Numbered from the stretch's first letter, positions 8,205-17,004 are shown. The stretch is DNA of 38,545 nucleotides from an uncultured Bacilli bacterium (GCA_934169415.1 CAKPNP010000006.1:1-38545); one strand, 5' to 3'. Translations and numbers: made by a program. The notes: generated from the sequence alone by a model not told the origin.

Positions 8205-9173
8205 ATGAAAAAAACATTTCTTTCTATTCTTCTATTTTTATTTTTAGTTCCTGTTTGTTTTGGCTATTCTAAAGAAGTTATAGTAGGTGGCGAAAATATT
8301 GGTATTGAATTAAAATCAAAAGGTGTAATAGTAGTTGGATTTTATAAAGTTGATAATAAATATATTGCTAGTGAAGCTGGTCTTAAAGTAGGGGATAAAA
8401 TAATATCTATTAATGATACTTTAGTAGATGATGCATCTTCTATCCAGAAAGTTTTAGAGAGTAGTAATGGCAATATTAAAATTACATATGAAAGAGATTC
8501 TGTTAGAAATGATTTAAGTTTATCTTTAAATAAGGATTCTAATGGAATGTATAAAACTGGTATTTATATAAAAGATACAATTACAGGTATTGGTACTATT
8601 ACATATATCGATCCTAATACTAAACTATTTGGTGCACTTGGTCATGAAATAATAGAAAGTACTACTAGAGATATATTTGATATTAAAAGTGGTAATATAT
8701 ATTCTTCAAGTGTTACTGATATCGAACCTAGTTATAATGGAACTCCAGGTGAAAAAAATGCTATAGTAAATCATGATAATGTAAAGGGTAGCATTTTTGA
8801 AAATACTATTAAAGGAATATTTGGTAATTATACAGGAAATTTTGATAACACTAAATTATATAAAGTAGCTAGTATTAATGATATAAAAAAAGGTGAAGCT
8901 AAAATACTTACTGTATTATCTGGTGAAAGTGTTATGGAATATACAATAAATATTACTAAAATTAATAAGAATAGTGAAACAAAAAATATATCATTTGAAA
9001 TTACTGATAAGGAATTATTAGAAAAAACAAATGGTATAGTTCAAGGAATGAGTGGTTCTCCTATTATACAAGGTGAGTATATAGTTGGAGCAGTAACTCA
9101 TGTTGTAGTTGATAATCCTCATAAGGGATATGGTATTTTTATAACTAAAATGTTAGAAGAAGCAGAAAATTAA
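8205..9173 (+). CDS. spoIVB: SpoIVB-type serine peptidase (S55, PDZ domain)
   Basis: In Bacillus and relatives SpoIVB is secreted from the forespore and cleaves SpoIVFA to trigger the SpoIVFB protease and sigma-K. This copy is 322 residues. A hydrophobic signal/anchor segment covers 4-20. A PDZ domain covers about 35-108 (SEAGLKVGDKIISINDTLV). The S55 protease domain has the expected catalytic residues H147 (LFGALGHEII) and S284 (QGMSGSPIIQG). It is shorter than the Bacillus protein (about 425) because the region between the membrane anchor and the PDZ is reduced. SD AAGGAG lies before the ATG. In Bacillus spoIVB sits between recN and spo0A; neither is here, although the linkage to nusB/xseAB is kept. 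A terminator follows. Confidence 0.88.
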   Translation: MKKTFLSILLFLFLVPVCFGYSKEVIVGGENIGIELKSKGVIVVGFYKVDNKYIASEAGLKVGDKIISINDTLVDDASSIQKVLESSNGNIKITYERDSVRNDLSLSLNKDSNGMYKTGIYIKDTITGIGTITYIDPNTKLFGALGHEIIESTTRDIFDIKSGNIYSSSVTDIEPSYNGTPGEKNAIVNHDNVKGSIFENTIKGIFGNYTGNFDNTKLYKVASINDIKKGEAKILTVLSGESVMEYTINITKINKNSETKNISFEITDKELLEKTNGIVQGMSGSPIIQGEYIVGAVTHVVVDNPHKGYGIFITKMLEEAEN

Positions 9174-9180
9174 AATTATG

Positions 9181-9213
9181 AACATTGAGATATAAAAGCT
9201 CTCAATGTTTTTT
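9181..9213 (+). terminator. Terminator of spoIVB
   Basis: Perfect 10-bp stem AACATTGAGA / TCTCAATGTT (9181-9190, 9200-9209) with a 9-base loop and a T tail. Confidence 0.8.
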
Positions 9214-9231
9214 ATAATAACTCTAAATTTA

Positions 9232-9259
9232 TTGACAAAAGTTAAAGTTTTGCTATAAT
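9232..9259 (+). promoter_or_regulatory. Strong promoter for the HExxH protein
   Basis: Consensus TTGACA (9232-9237), 16-base spacer ending in TGc, then TATAAT (9254-9259). Confidence 0.8.
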
Positions 9260-9283
9260 ATCCTCCTAAAGAAGGAGTTGTGT

Positions 9284-10111
9284 ATGGAAAAGTGGAAAGA
9301 AAAATTGTACAATTCCATTGTTAATGGAGTAGTTGATTATAATTTATTTATTGAAATAGCTTATGTAATAGTAGAAGATTTAAATTTAAAAGATTACGTT
9401 AAAAATATATCTATGGCTTGCTTAAATTTTGGTGTTGATGGTTTATATGATCGCACCAATAAAAAAATTATAATTGAAAGAAAAGATATGCAATATATTT
9501 TGCATTTAGGTGGTTATTATTACTATTATTTATTTGAAATATTGTTCCATGAAATTGAACACGCAAAACAATGTAAATTATGTGATGAATGTGTGCCTTA
9601 TCTTGATGAATTAGTAAGAGGTCATAATTATACTTTAAAAGAAATGAAAAAAATAGAAAAGGGATGTGTTTTAATTGAATCAAACAAGTTTTCAGATAAT
9701 AATAAAATAAGGTATGCTTTATATCATGATTTTTATCCAACTGAGCATGAAGCAAATTATTATGCATATTTAAATACTGCTAAATTTTTAAATGATATAT
9801 TAAAGTTCGATACTATTCTTTTACCTTACATTGATAAAATATATAGTTGTAAATTAATGCAATTATTATTAAAAGGATATAAGACTAAACTTATTAGTTC
9901 TAAATTAGTATCTCCTATAGAAAAAATAATACCTAAACATATTCCAGATATACATAGAAGAATGTTATTGGATCCGGAATATTTAGATGATTATGATAAA
10001 TTAATATTAGGTCTTCCAATTGAATATGAAAAGTATTTACTATGCCGTGATACTTTAAATAAAGGTGAAGTTCCTAAAGACATAAAACAATTTATTTTAA
10101 ATATAAAATAA
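9284..10111 (+). CDS. Putative zinc metallopeptidase-like protein with HEIEH motif
   Basis: Unrecognised family. Of 275 residues, ILFHEIEHAKQ (H89, E90, H93) has the HExxH zinc-binding pattern. A later YPTEHEANYYAY (E154-E156) could supply a third, acidic ligand as in gluzincin-type proteins. There is no signal peptide or membrane segment, so it is predicted cytosolic. It contains several cysteines just after the motif (CKLCDEC). A TTG 6 bases upstream would extend the frame, but SD GAAGGAG (9271-9277) points to ATG 9284. It is transcribed alone from a consensus promoter and ends in a terminator shared with the convergent FemAB gene. Activity is inferred from the motif only. Confidence 0.6.
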   Translation: MEKWKEKLYNSIVNGVVDYNLFIEIAYVIVEDLNLKDYVKNISMACLNFGVDGLYDRTNKKIIIERKDMQYILHLGGYYYYYLFEILFHEIEHAKQCKLCDECVPYLDELVRGHNYTLKEMKKIEKGCVLIESNKFSDNNKIRYALYHDFYPTEHEANYYAYLNTAKFLNDILKFDTILLPYIDKIYSCKLMQLLLKGYKTKLISSKLVSPIEKIIPKHIPDIHRRMLLDPEYLDDYDKLILGLPIEYEKYLLCRDTLNKGEVPKDIKQFILNIK

Positions 10112-10139
10112 GTATGAGTTTTTCATACTTATTTTTTTT
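10106..10139. terminator. Bidirectional terminator between convergent genes
   Basis: Perfect 12-bp stem AAATAAGTATGA / TCATACTTATTT (10106-10117, 10123-10134) with a 5-base loop. T8 lies on the right, and an A-rich left flank gives Ts on the minus strand. It overlaps both stop codons. Confidence 0.8.
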
Positions 10140-11376
10140 GAGTTTTTAATATGTTTTTAATTGGAACATAATTTCTATAAAAATTATAATTCTTTTTATT
10201 TAAAGAAAGTTCAAAGTCTCCTGAATATTCATATACTTTTGAGCCAAAATTCAGTTTAAATAGATTTAGTCCTGAGTAATTTGTTGTATCTTTTGAGGTA
10301 TTTGATAATCCGCCTAAATTAAATTTTTTATAATTTTTATTTTTATATATTTCTATAAGTTGCCAAATTAATAAATGTTTTGAATTAAATTTTTTATATT
10401 TTAAATCATATCCATCAATTAATATTGTTATGGTATCGTTTTGTTTAATAACTATTGCAACACTTGTTATAGCACTGTTTTCGTTTTTTAATAAATTAGT
10501 AGCTTCAATTAATTTATTTTTATATTCTGATATTATAATATCGTTATTCATTTTTTTGTCTATTAGTTTTTGTGAATTTTTATTTTTATTAGTTAGTTTA
10601 TTATTTAATTTATCTTCTATTTCTAGGTAATAGTTAAGGGTATTTTGTATTGTTTGCAAATATACTTTAAAGTCTATTTTTGTATAATATATATCAATCA
10701 TATTAGAAGAATTAAAGTAATTATATGCATCCTTATAGTAATTTAAATCTCTTATATATTTATCTTTATTAAATTTGTATAATTTATCTAATACATCTAT
10801 ATCACCTTTATATACTTTAATACCATTTTTAATAGCACTTCTAATTTTAGTTCTATATTCCTTTTTTACATTTTTAAATAAGTTTTCTATGGAATCATTT
10901 AAATCTATTATAGCTTCAAATCTAGGCTTTAAAGATTCAAAATAATTATTATATCCTAAATGTTTAAATCCTGAATTAGTAAGTTTTGAAAATATATTAT
11001 CATAATATGGATTAGTAATTAAACTTTCTTTTTTATAATTATATATATTTTTAAGTATGATTGGGTTAATTTTAAGTGAGAAAATGTTTAATTTACTTAA
11101 ATATTCTTTTAATAAATTTGTTACATCATCTATATTACATTTACTATAATCAATAAGTATTCCTCTTGGTGCAAATGCTATTAATCTATTAATTTTTTTT
11201 ATTAAAATTAAGCTAGCTCCTATTATTTTATTATCGATAATAAAACCTATATATTTAAATGAAAAGCCTTGATTATACATAACATGTGCATATTCTTTTG
11301 TTTGATATATAGATTTTATAAAATAAGCTTTTGTAAATTTATCAAATTCTTCTTCAGTTATTTCTTTTAAATACAT
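10129..11376 (-). CDS. FemAB-family peptidoglycan interpeptide-bridge aminoacyltransferase
   Basis: Fem transferases add amino acids from aminoacyl-tRNA to the stem peptide of lipid II at the inner face of the membrane. The 415 residues show the family layout: two GNAT-like halves (residues 1-about 190 and about 300-415). The first has YQTKEYAHVMYNQGF, FAPRGILIDYS and FKNVKKEYRTKIRSAIKNGI. The second ends with KKFNLGGLSN and GLNLFKLNFGSKVYEYSGDFE. A two-helix coiled-coil insertion at about 235-290 is the element proposed to hold the tRNA in FemA/FemX. The ATG has AGGTGAT as SD. It is divergent from the 11471 operon. Which residue it adds cannot be told. Confidence 0.88.
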   Translation of the reverse strand: MYLKEITEEEFDKFTKAYFIKSIYQTKEYAHVMYNQGFSFKYIGFIIDNKIIGASLILIKKINRLIAFAPRGILIDYSKCNIDDVTNLLKEYLSKLNIFSLKINPIILKNIYNYKKESLITNPYYDNIFSKLTNSGFKHLGYNNYFESLKPRFEAIIDLNDSIENLFKNVKKEYRTKIRSAIKNGIKVYKGDIDVLDKLYKFNKDKYIRDLNYYKDAYNYFNSSNMIDIYYTKIDFKVYLQTIQNTLNYYLEIEDKLNNKLTNKNKNSQKLIDKKMNNDIIISEYKNKLIEATNLLKNENSAITSVAIVIKQNDTITILIDGYDLKYKKFNSKHLLIWQLIEIYKNKNYKKFNLGGLSNTSKDTTNYSGLNLFKLNFGSKVYEYSGDFELSLNKKNYNFYRNYVPIKNILKTQKK

Positions 11377-11410
11377 AAGATCACCTACTTAATTATATCA
11401 TTTAATTTAT

Positions 11411-11441
11411 ACTATTTAAATAGGCATTTTTAAGAAATAGT
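11411..11441. repeat. Inverted repeat in the divergent intergenic region
   Basis: ACTATTT (11411-11417) and AAATAGT (11435-11441) form a perfect 7-bp inverted repeat in the 94-bp gap between the divergent FemAB and activase-operon starts. It could be an operator or chance in AT-rich DNA. Confidence 0.3.
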
Positions 11442-11470
11442 ATTCATATTCTTATAAAGAGAGGTGATTT

Positions 11471-12352
11471 ATGAAAATAGGTGTACCTAAGGCTTTATAT
11501 TATTACTATATAGAAGAATATATTTTATTTTTAAAAAAATTAGGTGTAACTATAGTTAGTTATGAAACTGATAAAGAAATAATAAATAAAGGTCTTAATT
11601 ATGGTGATGAGATGTGTTTGTCACTTAAAATATTTTTAGGTCATGTTGCCGCATTAGCGCCTAATTGTGATTATATTCTAATACCTAATATAAAAAATTA
11701 CGGTAGATTTAATCAAATGTGTGTGAATTTTCAAAGTTTGTATAATTTAGTTTCTAATTTGTTTGATGTTAAGATACTTACATATGAAATAGATTATTTA
11801 AATAAAAAATTTGAGTATGATGCTTGTTTAAAAATAGGAAGATTTTTAGGATTTACTGATAAAAAAATAAAATCATGTTACAGGGAAGCTTCTATTGTGT
11901 ATAAGTCAAATTTAAAAGGTAAGATAATGGAACAAGAAAACAAATTAAATAGTAAAAATAAAAAAATCTTAGTAGTTGCTCATCCTTATAATATTTATGA
12001 TAAATATGTTGGTAAACCTATAATAGATTATTTAGAAAGTATGAATGTAGAACTTATTTATTCGTTTTTATTTGATTCTTTAAAAACTAATTTATTATCT
12101 AATTATGTATCTAGTGATTTGTATTGGAAATATTCAAAAGAAAATCTTGGCTCTATAGTTTTATGTAAGGAGAAAATAGATGGTATTTTATTTTTTACAA
12201 CATTTCCGTGTGGACTAGATAGTTTTGTAAATGAACTTGCAATAAGAAAGATTAAAAAACCATATCTTAATTTGATAGTCGATGATATGGATGGTTTAAC
12301 TGGTTTTATTACAAGATTAGAAAGTTTTGTTGATATAATTGAACAAGCCTAA
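11471..12352 (+). CDS. DUF2229-type subunit of the 2-hydroxyacyl-CoA dehydratase/activase superfamily (COG3580-like)
   Basis: First gene of a three-gene operon. The 293 residues begin MKIGVPKALYYY and contain NYGDEMCLSLKIFLGHVAAL and NCDYILIPNI. This matches the DUF2229 module found fused or adjacent to acyl-CoA dehydratase activases. Conserved cysteines C49, C66 and C84 are placed as in the Fe-S-ligating HgdB-like subunits. The second half has a repeated Rossmann-like lobe (KKILVVAHPYNIYDKYVGKP; GILFFTTFPCGLDSFVNELA; KKPYLNLIVDD). No substrate genes are nearby. It overlaps the next gene by 14 bases. By family knowledge it probably forms a cluster-bearing complex with the next protein; the reaction is unknown. 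Confidence 0.75.
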   Translation: MKIGVPKALYYYYIEEYILFLKKLGVTIVSYETDKEIINKGLNYGDEMCLSLKIFLGHVAALAPNCDYILIPNIKNYGRFNQMCVNFQSLYNLVSNLFDVKILTYEIDYLNKKFEYDACLKIGRFLGFTDKKIKSCYREASIVYKSNLKGKIMEQENKLNSKNKKILVVAHPYNIYDKYVGKPIIDYLESMNVELIYSFLFDSLKTNLLSNYVSSDLYWKYSKENLGSIVLCKEKIDGILFFTTFPCGLDSFVNELAIRKIKKPYLNLIVDDMDGLTGFITRLESFVDIIEQA

Positions 12353-13406
12353 ATTATCTTTTCCACGTATTGGCGACTATCATGTAGCTGTAAATTACTT
12401 AATAAGTCATATTTTAGATGTTGATGTAATTGTTCCTTCTAAAATAACTACTAATACAATCGAACTTGGAAGTAAGTATTCACCTGATTTTGTTTGTACA
12501 CCTTTTAAATACACTCTTGGAACATTTATTGAAAGTCTTTCTAAAGGGGCTAATATATTAATTCAATTTGGTGGTGGATGTAGATATGGAACATATGCAG
12601 TGTTACAGGAAGCAATATTAAAAGATCTAGGTTATGATTTTAAACTTTATAATTTTGTAACTGCATCTAAGGTGAATATAAAAAGAATATATAATATTTT
12701 AAAAAGTATTGATAAAAACTTTAAAATACATAAAGGTCTATATTATTTATATATAACAAAGAATATGATTTCATATATGGATAAGGTTGATATATATATA
12801 AGACATAATATCGGTTTTGAAGTAAATAAGGGTGAATTTATTAAGATAAAAAAAGAAATGTTAGATAGTTTTTCTAAGGTTAAAAATCCTTTTGAATTAT
12901 ATTTTAAATATAAAAAATATTTTAAGAAAATAAAAAAAGTCCATATAAATAAACCTAAAAACACTTTAAAAGTAGGTATAATAGGTGAATTATATACATT
13001 AATGGAACCATTTAGTAATTATTTTTTAGAAGAAGAATTAGCTAAATTTAATATTGAAATTGAAAGATTTACTAATGTTAAGTATTTATTATTTACAAAT
13101 AAAAAAATTACTAAAAAAGCTTTAAAAAATACTAAAGAATATCAATTATATAAAATGGGAGCTGATGCAACTACTAATATATATTGGGCAAAATATTTAT
13201 GTTTAAATCATTATGATGGAATAATTCATGTTAAATCTAGTTTTTGTACACCTGAAATATCATGTATGCCTATAATAAATAAAGTATGTAATAACTATAA
13301 TGTTCCGATTATATATTTTAGTTTTGATTCTAATACTAGTGAAGTTGGTATAAAAACACGTCTTGAAGCATTTTATGACATGATAGAAATGAGGAGGAAT
13401 AAATGA
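12339..13406 (+). CDS. 2-hydroxyacyl-CoA dehydratase/double-cubane superfamily protein (COG3581-like)
   Basis: Second operon gene, 355 residues. SPDFVCTPFKYTLGTFIESL (C53) and LIQFGGGCRYGTYAVLQEAI (C81) are the recognised signature of COG3581. The second half has SSFCTPEISCMPIINKVC (C303, C309) and FSFDSNTSEVGIKTRLEAF. These cysteines are candidate ligands of a [4Fe-4S] or double-cubane cluster. The only reasonable start is TTG at 12339, inside the end of the previous gene, with no clear SD, so translation is probably coupled. The alignment to family N-termini begins immediately after it (KLSFPRIGDYHVAV). It is small compared with the large fused proteins of many Clostridia, where these three genes are one polypeptide. 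Confidence 0.75.
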   Translation: MNKPKLSFPRIGDYHVAVNYLISHILDVDVIVPSKITTNTIELGSKYSPDFVCTPFKYTLGTFIESLSKGANILIQFGGGCRYGTYAVLQEAILKDLGYDFKLYNFVTASKVNIKRIYNILKSIDKNFKIHKGLYYLYITKNMISYMDKVDIYIRHNIGFEVNKGEFIKIKKEMLDSFSKVKNPFELYFKYKKYFKKIKKVHINKPKNTLKVGIIGELYTLMEPFSNYFLEEELAKFNIEIERFTNVKYLLFTNKKITKKALKNTKEYQLYKMGADATTNIYWAKYLCLNHYDGIIHVKSSFCTPEISCMPIINKVCNNYNVPIIYFSFDSNTSEVGIKTRLEAFYDMIEMRRNK

Positions 13407-14347
13407 ATTGTTATTTAGGAGTAGATATTGGTAGTATTTCTACTAAAGGTGTTATAATTGATTCAAATAATAATATAATAGCATCTAGTTATATATGGAC
13501 TTTAGGTTCACCTGTTAAAGCAGTAAGAGAACTGGTTAGTAATTTAAAACGTGATCTAAATCCAAAATACAAAATAAAAGGAATAGGAACTACTGGTTCT
13601 GCCCGTAAATTAATAGGATTATTATTAGATGCTAATATAGTTAAAAATGAAATCATGGCACATGCTATTGGTACTTTATCAATATATCCTGATACTAAAA
13701 CAATACTTGAAATAGGTGGTCAAGATTCTAAAATTATATTATTAAATAATGGTATTATTACTGATTATGCTATGAATACATTATGTGCTGCTGGAACAGG
13801 TTCATTTTTATCTAGTCAAGCTAAAAGGTTAGGTATTGATATTAAAGATTTTGGCTCTTATGCTATTAAAAGTAAAAATCCAGTTAAAATAGCTGCTAGA
13901 TGTACTGTATTTGCTGAATCAGATTTAATCCATAAAGCACAGTTGGGATATAAAAAAGAAGACATAATAGCAGGATTATGTAAAAGCATAGTAATTAACT
14001 ATTTAAATAATGTAGGTAAGGGTAAAAAAATAAATGGTCCTATTGTATTTCAAGGTGGAGTTTCTAAGAATATTGGTGTTGTAAAATATTTTGAAGAAAT
14101 TTTAAATGAAAAGGTTATAGTTGATCCTAATAGCCATTTAATGGGAGCAATTGGTATAGCAATACTTGCACATAAAAATGAAACGGGTAAGACATATAAT
14201 TTAAATATTGAAAATATAGAATTTCAGACTAAAGCAATAGAGTGTAAAGGATGTGCTAATAACTGTGAAATTTTAAGAGTATTTAAAGATAATAAAGTAA
14301 TAGATTCATGGGGGAATAGATGTGATAAATATGTTAAAAATTTATAA
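13403..14347 (+). CDS. Acyl-CoA dehydratase activase (BadF/BadG/BcrA/HgdC ATPase family) with Cys-rich tail
   Basis: ATP-driven reductase that injects a low-potential electron into its partner enzyme. ASKHA-fold motifs are clear: GVDIGSISTKGVIID (residues 6-20), GIGTTGSARKL, EIGGQDSKI (103-111), and IVFQGGVSKN with the LMGAIGIAI end. C128 (NTLCAAGTGSFL) and C167 (AARCTVFAESD) are the two cysteines per subunit that hold the dimer-bridging [4Fe-4S] cluster in HgdC. Beyond the usual roughly 260 residues there is a C-terminal extension with C281, C284, C288 and C307 (CKGCANNC then NRC), possibly a second metal or Fe-S site. SD GAGGAGG; overlaps the previous gene by 4 bases (ATGA). Confidence 0.88.
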   Translation: MNCYLGVDIGSISTKGVIIDSNNNIIASSYIWTLGSPVKAVRELVSNLKRDLNPKYKIKGIGTTGSARKLIGLLLDANIVKNEIMAHAIGTLSIYPDTKTILEIGGQDSKIILLNNGIITDYAMNTLCAAGTGSFLSSQAKRLGIDIKDFGSYAIKSKNPVKIAARCTVFAESDLIHKAQLGYKKEDIIAGLCKSIVINYLNNVGKGKKINGPIVFQGGVSKNIGVVKYFEEILNEKVIVDPNSHLMGAIGIAILAHKNETGKTYNLNIENIEFQTKAIECKGCANNCEILRVFKDNKVIDSWGNRCDKYVKNL

Positions 14348-14399
14348 ATGTAATATTTTTGTAAATTAAAATAAATTATGTAAAAAAAATATCATACTA

Positions 14400-14408
14400 T
14401 GTTATAAT
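14400..14408 (+). promoter_or_regulatory. Extended -10 promoter for the LCP gene
   Basis: TGtTATAAT at 14400-14408; the -35 region is weak. The LCP start codon, with SD AGGTGAT, is 16 bases downstream of the -10. Confidence 0.45.
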
Positions 14409-14424
14409 TATAAAAGGTGATAGT

Positions 14425-16245
14425 ATGAGAAAACTTAATTTTAATAGGATTTTATATGTTATAATGACATTTTTACTTTTGATATTTGTTGGTTATGTTA
14501 GTTTGTCTAATATAATACCTCTTAAATATATATTATTAATAGTATTAATAATGGTATTATGGGATGTAGCACTTTATTTTACTTTAGTAACAAAAGGAAA
14601 AAGATTTAAAAAAAGAAGGATAGCAGGATATATAATAAGTATATTTTTAACTGTTATAATATCTTTTATTACATATTATGTATTTAATACTTTAAACTTT
14701 TTTAGAAATTTTACTGATACATCTTATAAAGAAGAAAATTACTTAGTTTTAATAAATAATAAATCTAGTTTTACATCAATAAGTGATTTATCTTCTATCG
14801 GATACGTAAATCAAGAATTAGGTAATATTAATAAAGCTTTAGATAAATTAAAAGAGAAAAAAGATTTAGAAGTTATTAATTATGAACAATATAATGTCTT
14901 AATTAAAGATTTAATGGATGATAAAATAGATAGTATTTTAATAGAAGAATCATATTATAATATTTTAAATGAAAGTTTTAACTATTCTAATCATTTAAAA
15001 ACATTAGATAGAATAAGCATTGTAACTGAACTTGATGAAATAACTAAAGAAGTAGATGTTACTAATACACCATTTTCAATATACATAAGTGGTATTGATA
15101 CTTATGGATCTATTGGTAGTGTATCAAGAAGTGATGTTAATATGGTTGTAACAGTTAATCCAGTTACTAAACAAATCTTATTAACAAGTGTTCCAAGGGA
15201 TTATTATGTTCAGTTAAGAGGAACTAAAGGATTAAAAGATAAATTAACTCATGCTGGAGTATATGGAATAGATATGTCTATAGGTACATTAGAAGATCTA
15301 TTAGAGGTAGAAATAAATTATTATTTTAGAGTTAACTTTTCAACTTTAGAAACTGTAATAGATGCAATAGGTGGAGTAGATGTTTATTCAAATTATACTT
15401 TTGTAAGCTCAGAATTTACTGGATATACTTATCAATTTACAAAAGGATATAATCATTTAAATGGCAAACAAGCATTAGTATTTTCTCGTGAAAGATATAA
15501 CTTACCAGGTGGGGATAGAGATCGTGGCAAGAATCAACAAGCTGTAATAAGCGGTGTTGTAAATAAAGTTACTTCACCATCTATATTAACTAAATATGCA
15601 ACATTATTAAATAGCTTAAGTTCAACTTTCCAAACAAGTATGACTGAAGCTGATATTCAAAAATTAATTAAAATGCAATTAAATGATATGGCAAAATGGA
15701 CAATTACAGGTAATTCGTTAAATGGGACTGATGGACATGAATATACATATTCAACGCCTAATGAAAAGTTATATGTAATGAATCCTATTAGTAGTACAGT
15801 TAATAAAGCCATAGAATTAATAGATAAAGTTTATGCTGGTGAAAAATTAGAATCTAGTTATGAAGACTCTAATTCTAATATAAATAATCCAACATTAGTA
15901 GAAATAGTTACTCCACCAGCTAATGATAATACTTCTTCTGATGAGATAGAAAATCCAGATGATACAGAAGAAAAGCCTAAAGATGATGATATAAATAATA
16001 TAATACCAGGTCTTCCAGAAGATACAAAAGAAGATGATTCTAAAGAGGATAGTAAAACTGATACTGATTCAGGTAAAACAGATGATGAAACAAACGATAA
16101 AACAAATGATAAAACTGAAGATAAAACTGAAGATAAAACTGAAGAAACTGATAAACCATCTAATCCTGACAGTGAGGATAAAAATGAAACTGGAGCTGAT
16201 GTAATACCAGGTACTCCAAGTGATACTGATACAGAAACAAACTAA
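14425..16245 (+). CDS. LytR-CpsA-Psr (LCP) family cell-wall polymer transferase with long acidic tail
   Basis: LCP enzymes attach teichoic acids or other glycopolymers to peptidoglycan at the outer membrane face. Three hydrophobic segments lie at about 8-30, 33-54 and 66-88. A linker region follows, then the LCP domain at about 213-372: FSIYISGIDTYGSIGSVSRSD, LLTSVPRDYYVQL, FRVNFSTLETVIDAIGGVDV and FSRERYNLPGGDRDRGKNQQ carry the arginines and aspartates that bind the polyprenyl pyrophosphate substrate. The last 120 residues are low-complexity Asp/Glu/Lys/Thr/Pro, with DKTE repeated in tandem. Such tails are common wall-spanning spacers. The ATG follows AGGTGATAGT. It is monocistronic. Confidence 0.9.
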   Translation: MRKLNFNRILYVIMTFLLLIFVGYVSLSNIIPLKYILLIVLIMVLWDVALYFTLVTKGKRFKKRRIAGYIISIFLTVIISFITYYVFNTLNFFRNFTDTSYKEENYLVLINNKSSFTSISDLSSIGYVNQELGNINKALDKLKEKKDLEVINYEQYNVLIKDLMDDKIDSILIEESYYNILNESFNYSNHLKTLDRISIVTELDEITKEVDVTNTPFSIYISGIDTYGSIGSVSRSDVNMVVTVNPVTKQILLTSVPRDYYVQLRGTKGLKDKLTHAGVYGIDMSIGTLEDLLEVEINYYFRVNFSTLETVIDAIGGVDVYSNYTFVSSEFTGYTYQFTKGYNHLNGKQALVFSRERYNLPGGDRDRGKNQQAVISGVVNKVTSPSILTKYATLLNSLSSTFQTSMTEADIQKLIKMQLNDMAKWTITGNSLNGTDGHEYTYSTPNEKLYVMNPISSTVNKAIELIDKVYAGEKLESSYEDSNSNINNPTLVEIVTPPANDNTSSDEIENPDDTEEKPKDDDINNIIPGLPEDTKEDDSKEDSKTDTDSGKTDDETNDKTNDKTEDKTEDKTEETDKPSNPDSEDKNETGADVIPGTPSDTDTETN

Positions 16246-16250
16246 CATAA

Positions 16251-16284
16251 AAATATAAGGTATTAATTTACTTTATATTTTTTT
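16251..16284 (+). terminator. Terminator of the LCP gene
   Basis: A 12-bp stem (16251-16262 with 16269-16280, one G-T pair) followed by a T tract. Confidence 0.65.
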
Positions 16285-16311
16285 CGTGATAAAATTATTT
16301 TAGGTGATAGT

Positions 16312-17004
16312 ATGAGTAGTTTAGCGCTTATCTTTGATTCGAATGTACTTATTTTATTTAATAAAACTAATAATGAAATAGATGAATATACGTCAAAGTT
16401 TGAAACAAAAGATAGTATTATTAAAAAAAATATTAAAGTAATAAATGAATTTTTAAAAGAGAATAATCTTTTGCTTAGTGATGGAAAGTTAGTTGTTATT
16501 AAAGATGAGGTAAAAAAAGAGGTTCTTTTAAAAAAACATATAGTAGCTTTTAATCATCTTATAAAAAGTGATAATATGTTATATAAATTTTGTGAATATG
16601 AAGCATCAAGTAATAAAAAAAGTGTTAGTGAATATTTTATTAATAAATCAAGAGAAAGAAATTTAAATCTTTATTTTGTTAGAACTTACTTAAAAGAGGC
16701 TAGAAAAAGTAAAAATTATTATGACATTGTGAGAGATATGTTAAATGTATATAATAGCGGACTAGAATTATATAATTTACCTTCTCTAGATGAAATATAT
16801 TTAAAACATAAAGAAGATTTAAGAAAATCGAAAGTTAAATCTAAAGGTAATATAAAACTTGTAGAGGAAGATTTTATTGAAGATAAAAAGTATTATATTA
16901 ATGGAAGTTGTTATACAAGTGATGAATTTGTTTTGTTTGATATAGAAGATTTAGAAAATATGGAAAGTTCAGATTATAGACCAGACGGAATGATGAAAAA
17001 ATGA
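16312..17004 (+). CDS. Conserved-looking protein of unknown function coupled to xerD
   Basis: I do not recognise this 230-residue protein. It starts SSLALIFDSNVLILFNK and is rich in Lys/Glu/Asn, with mostly helical prediction, no signal peptide and no membrane segment. It ends in a short acidic region (FVLFDIEDLENMESSDY). The start is ATG with SD AGGTGAT. Its TGA overlaps the xerD ATG (ATGA), so the two are translationally coupled. The early FDSNVLILF could suggest a nucleotide-binding or PIN-like strand, but the acidic residues needed are not clear, so no function is assigned. Confidence 0.7.
   Translation: MSSLALIFDSNVLILFNKTNNEIDEYTSKFETKDSIIKKNIKVINEFLKENNLLLSDGKLVVIKDEVKKEVLLKKHIVAFNHLIKSDNMLYKFCEYEASSNKKSVSEYFINKSRERNLNLYFVRTYLKEARKSKNYYDIVRDMLNVYNSGLELYNLPSLDEIYLKHKEDLRKSKVKSKGNIKLVEEDFIEDKKYYINGSCYTSDEFVLFDIEDLENMESSDYRPDGMMKK

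Noticed and set aside
16099..16155. Tandem DKTE codons as a CRISPR or satellite repeat
   Set aside because: In-frame low-complexity tail of the LCP protein with only about three 15-base units; no spacers.
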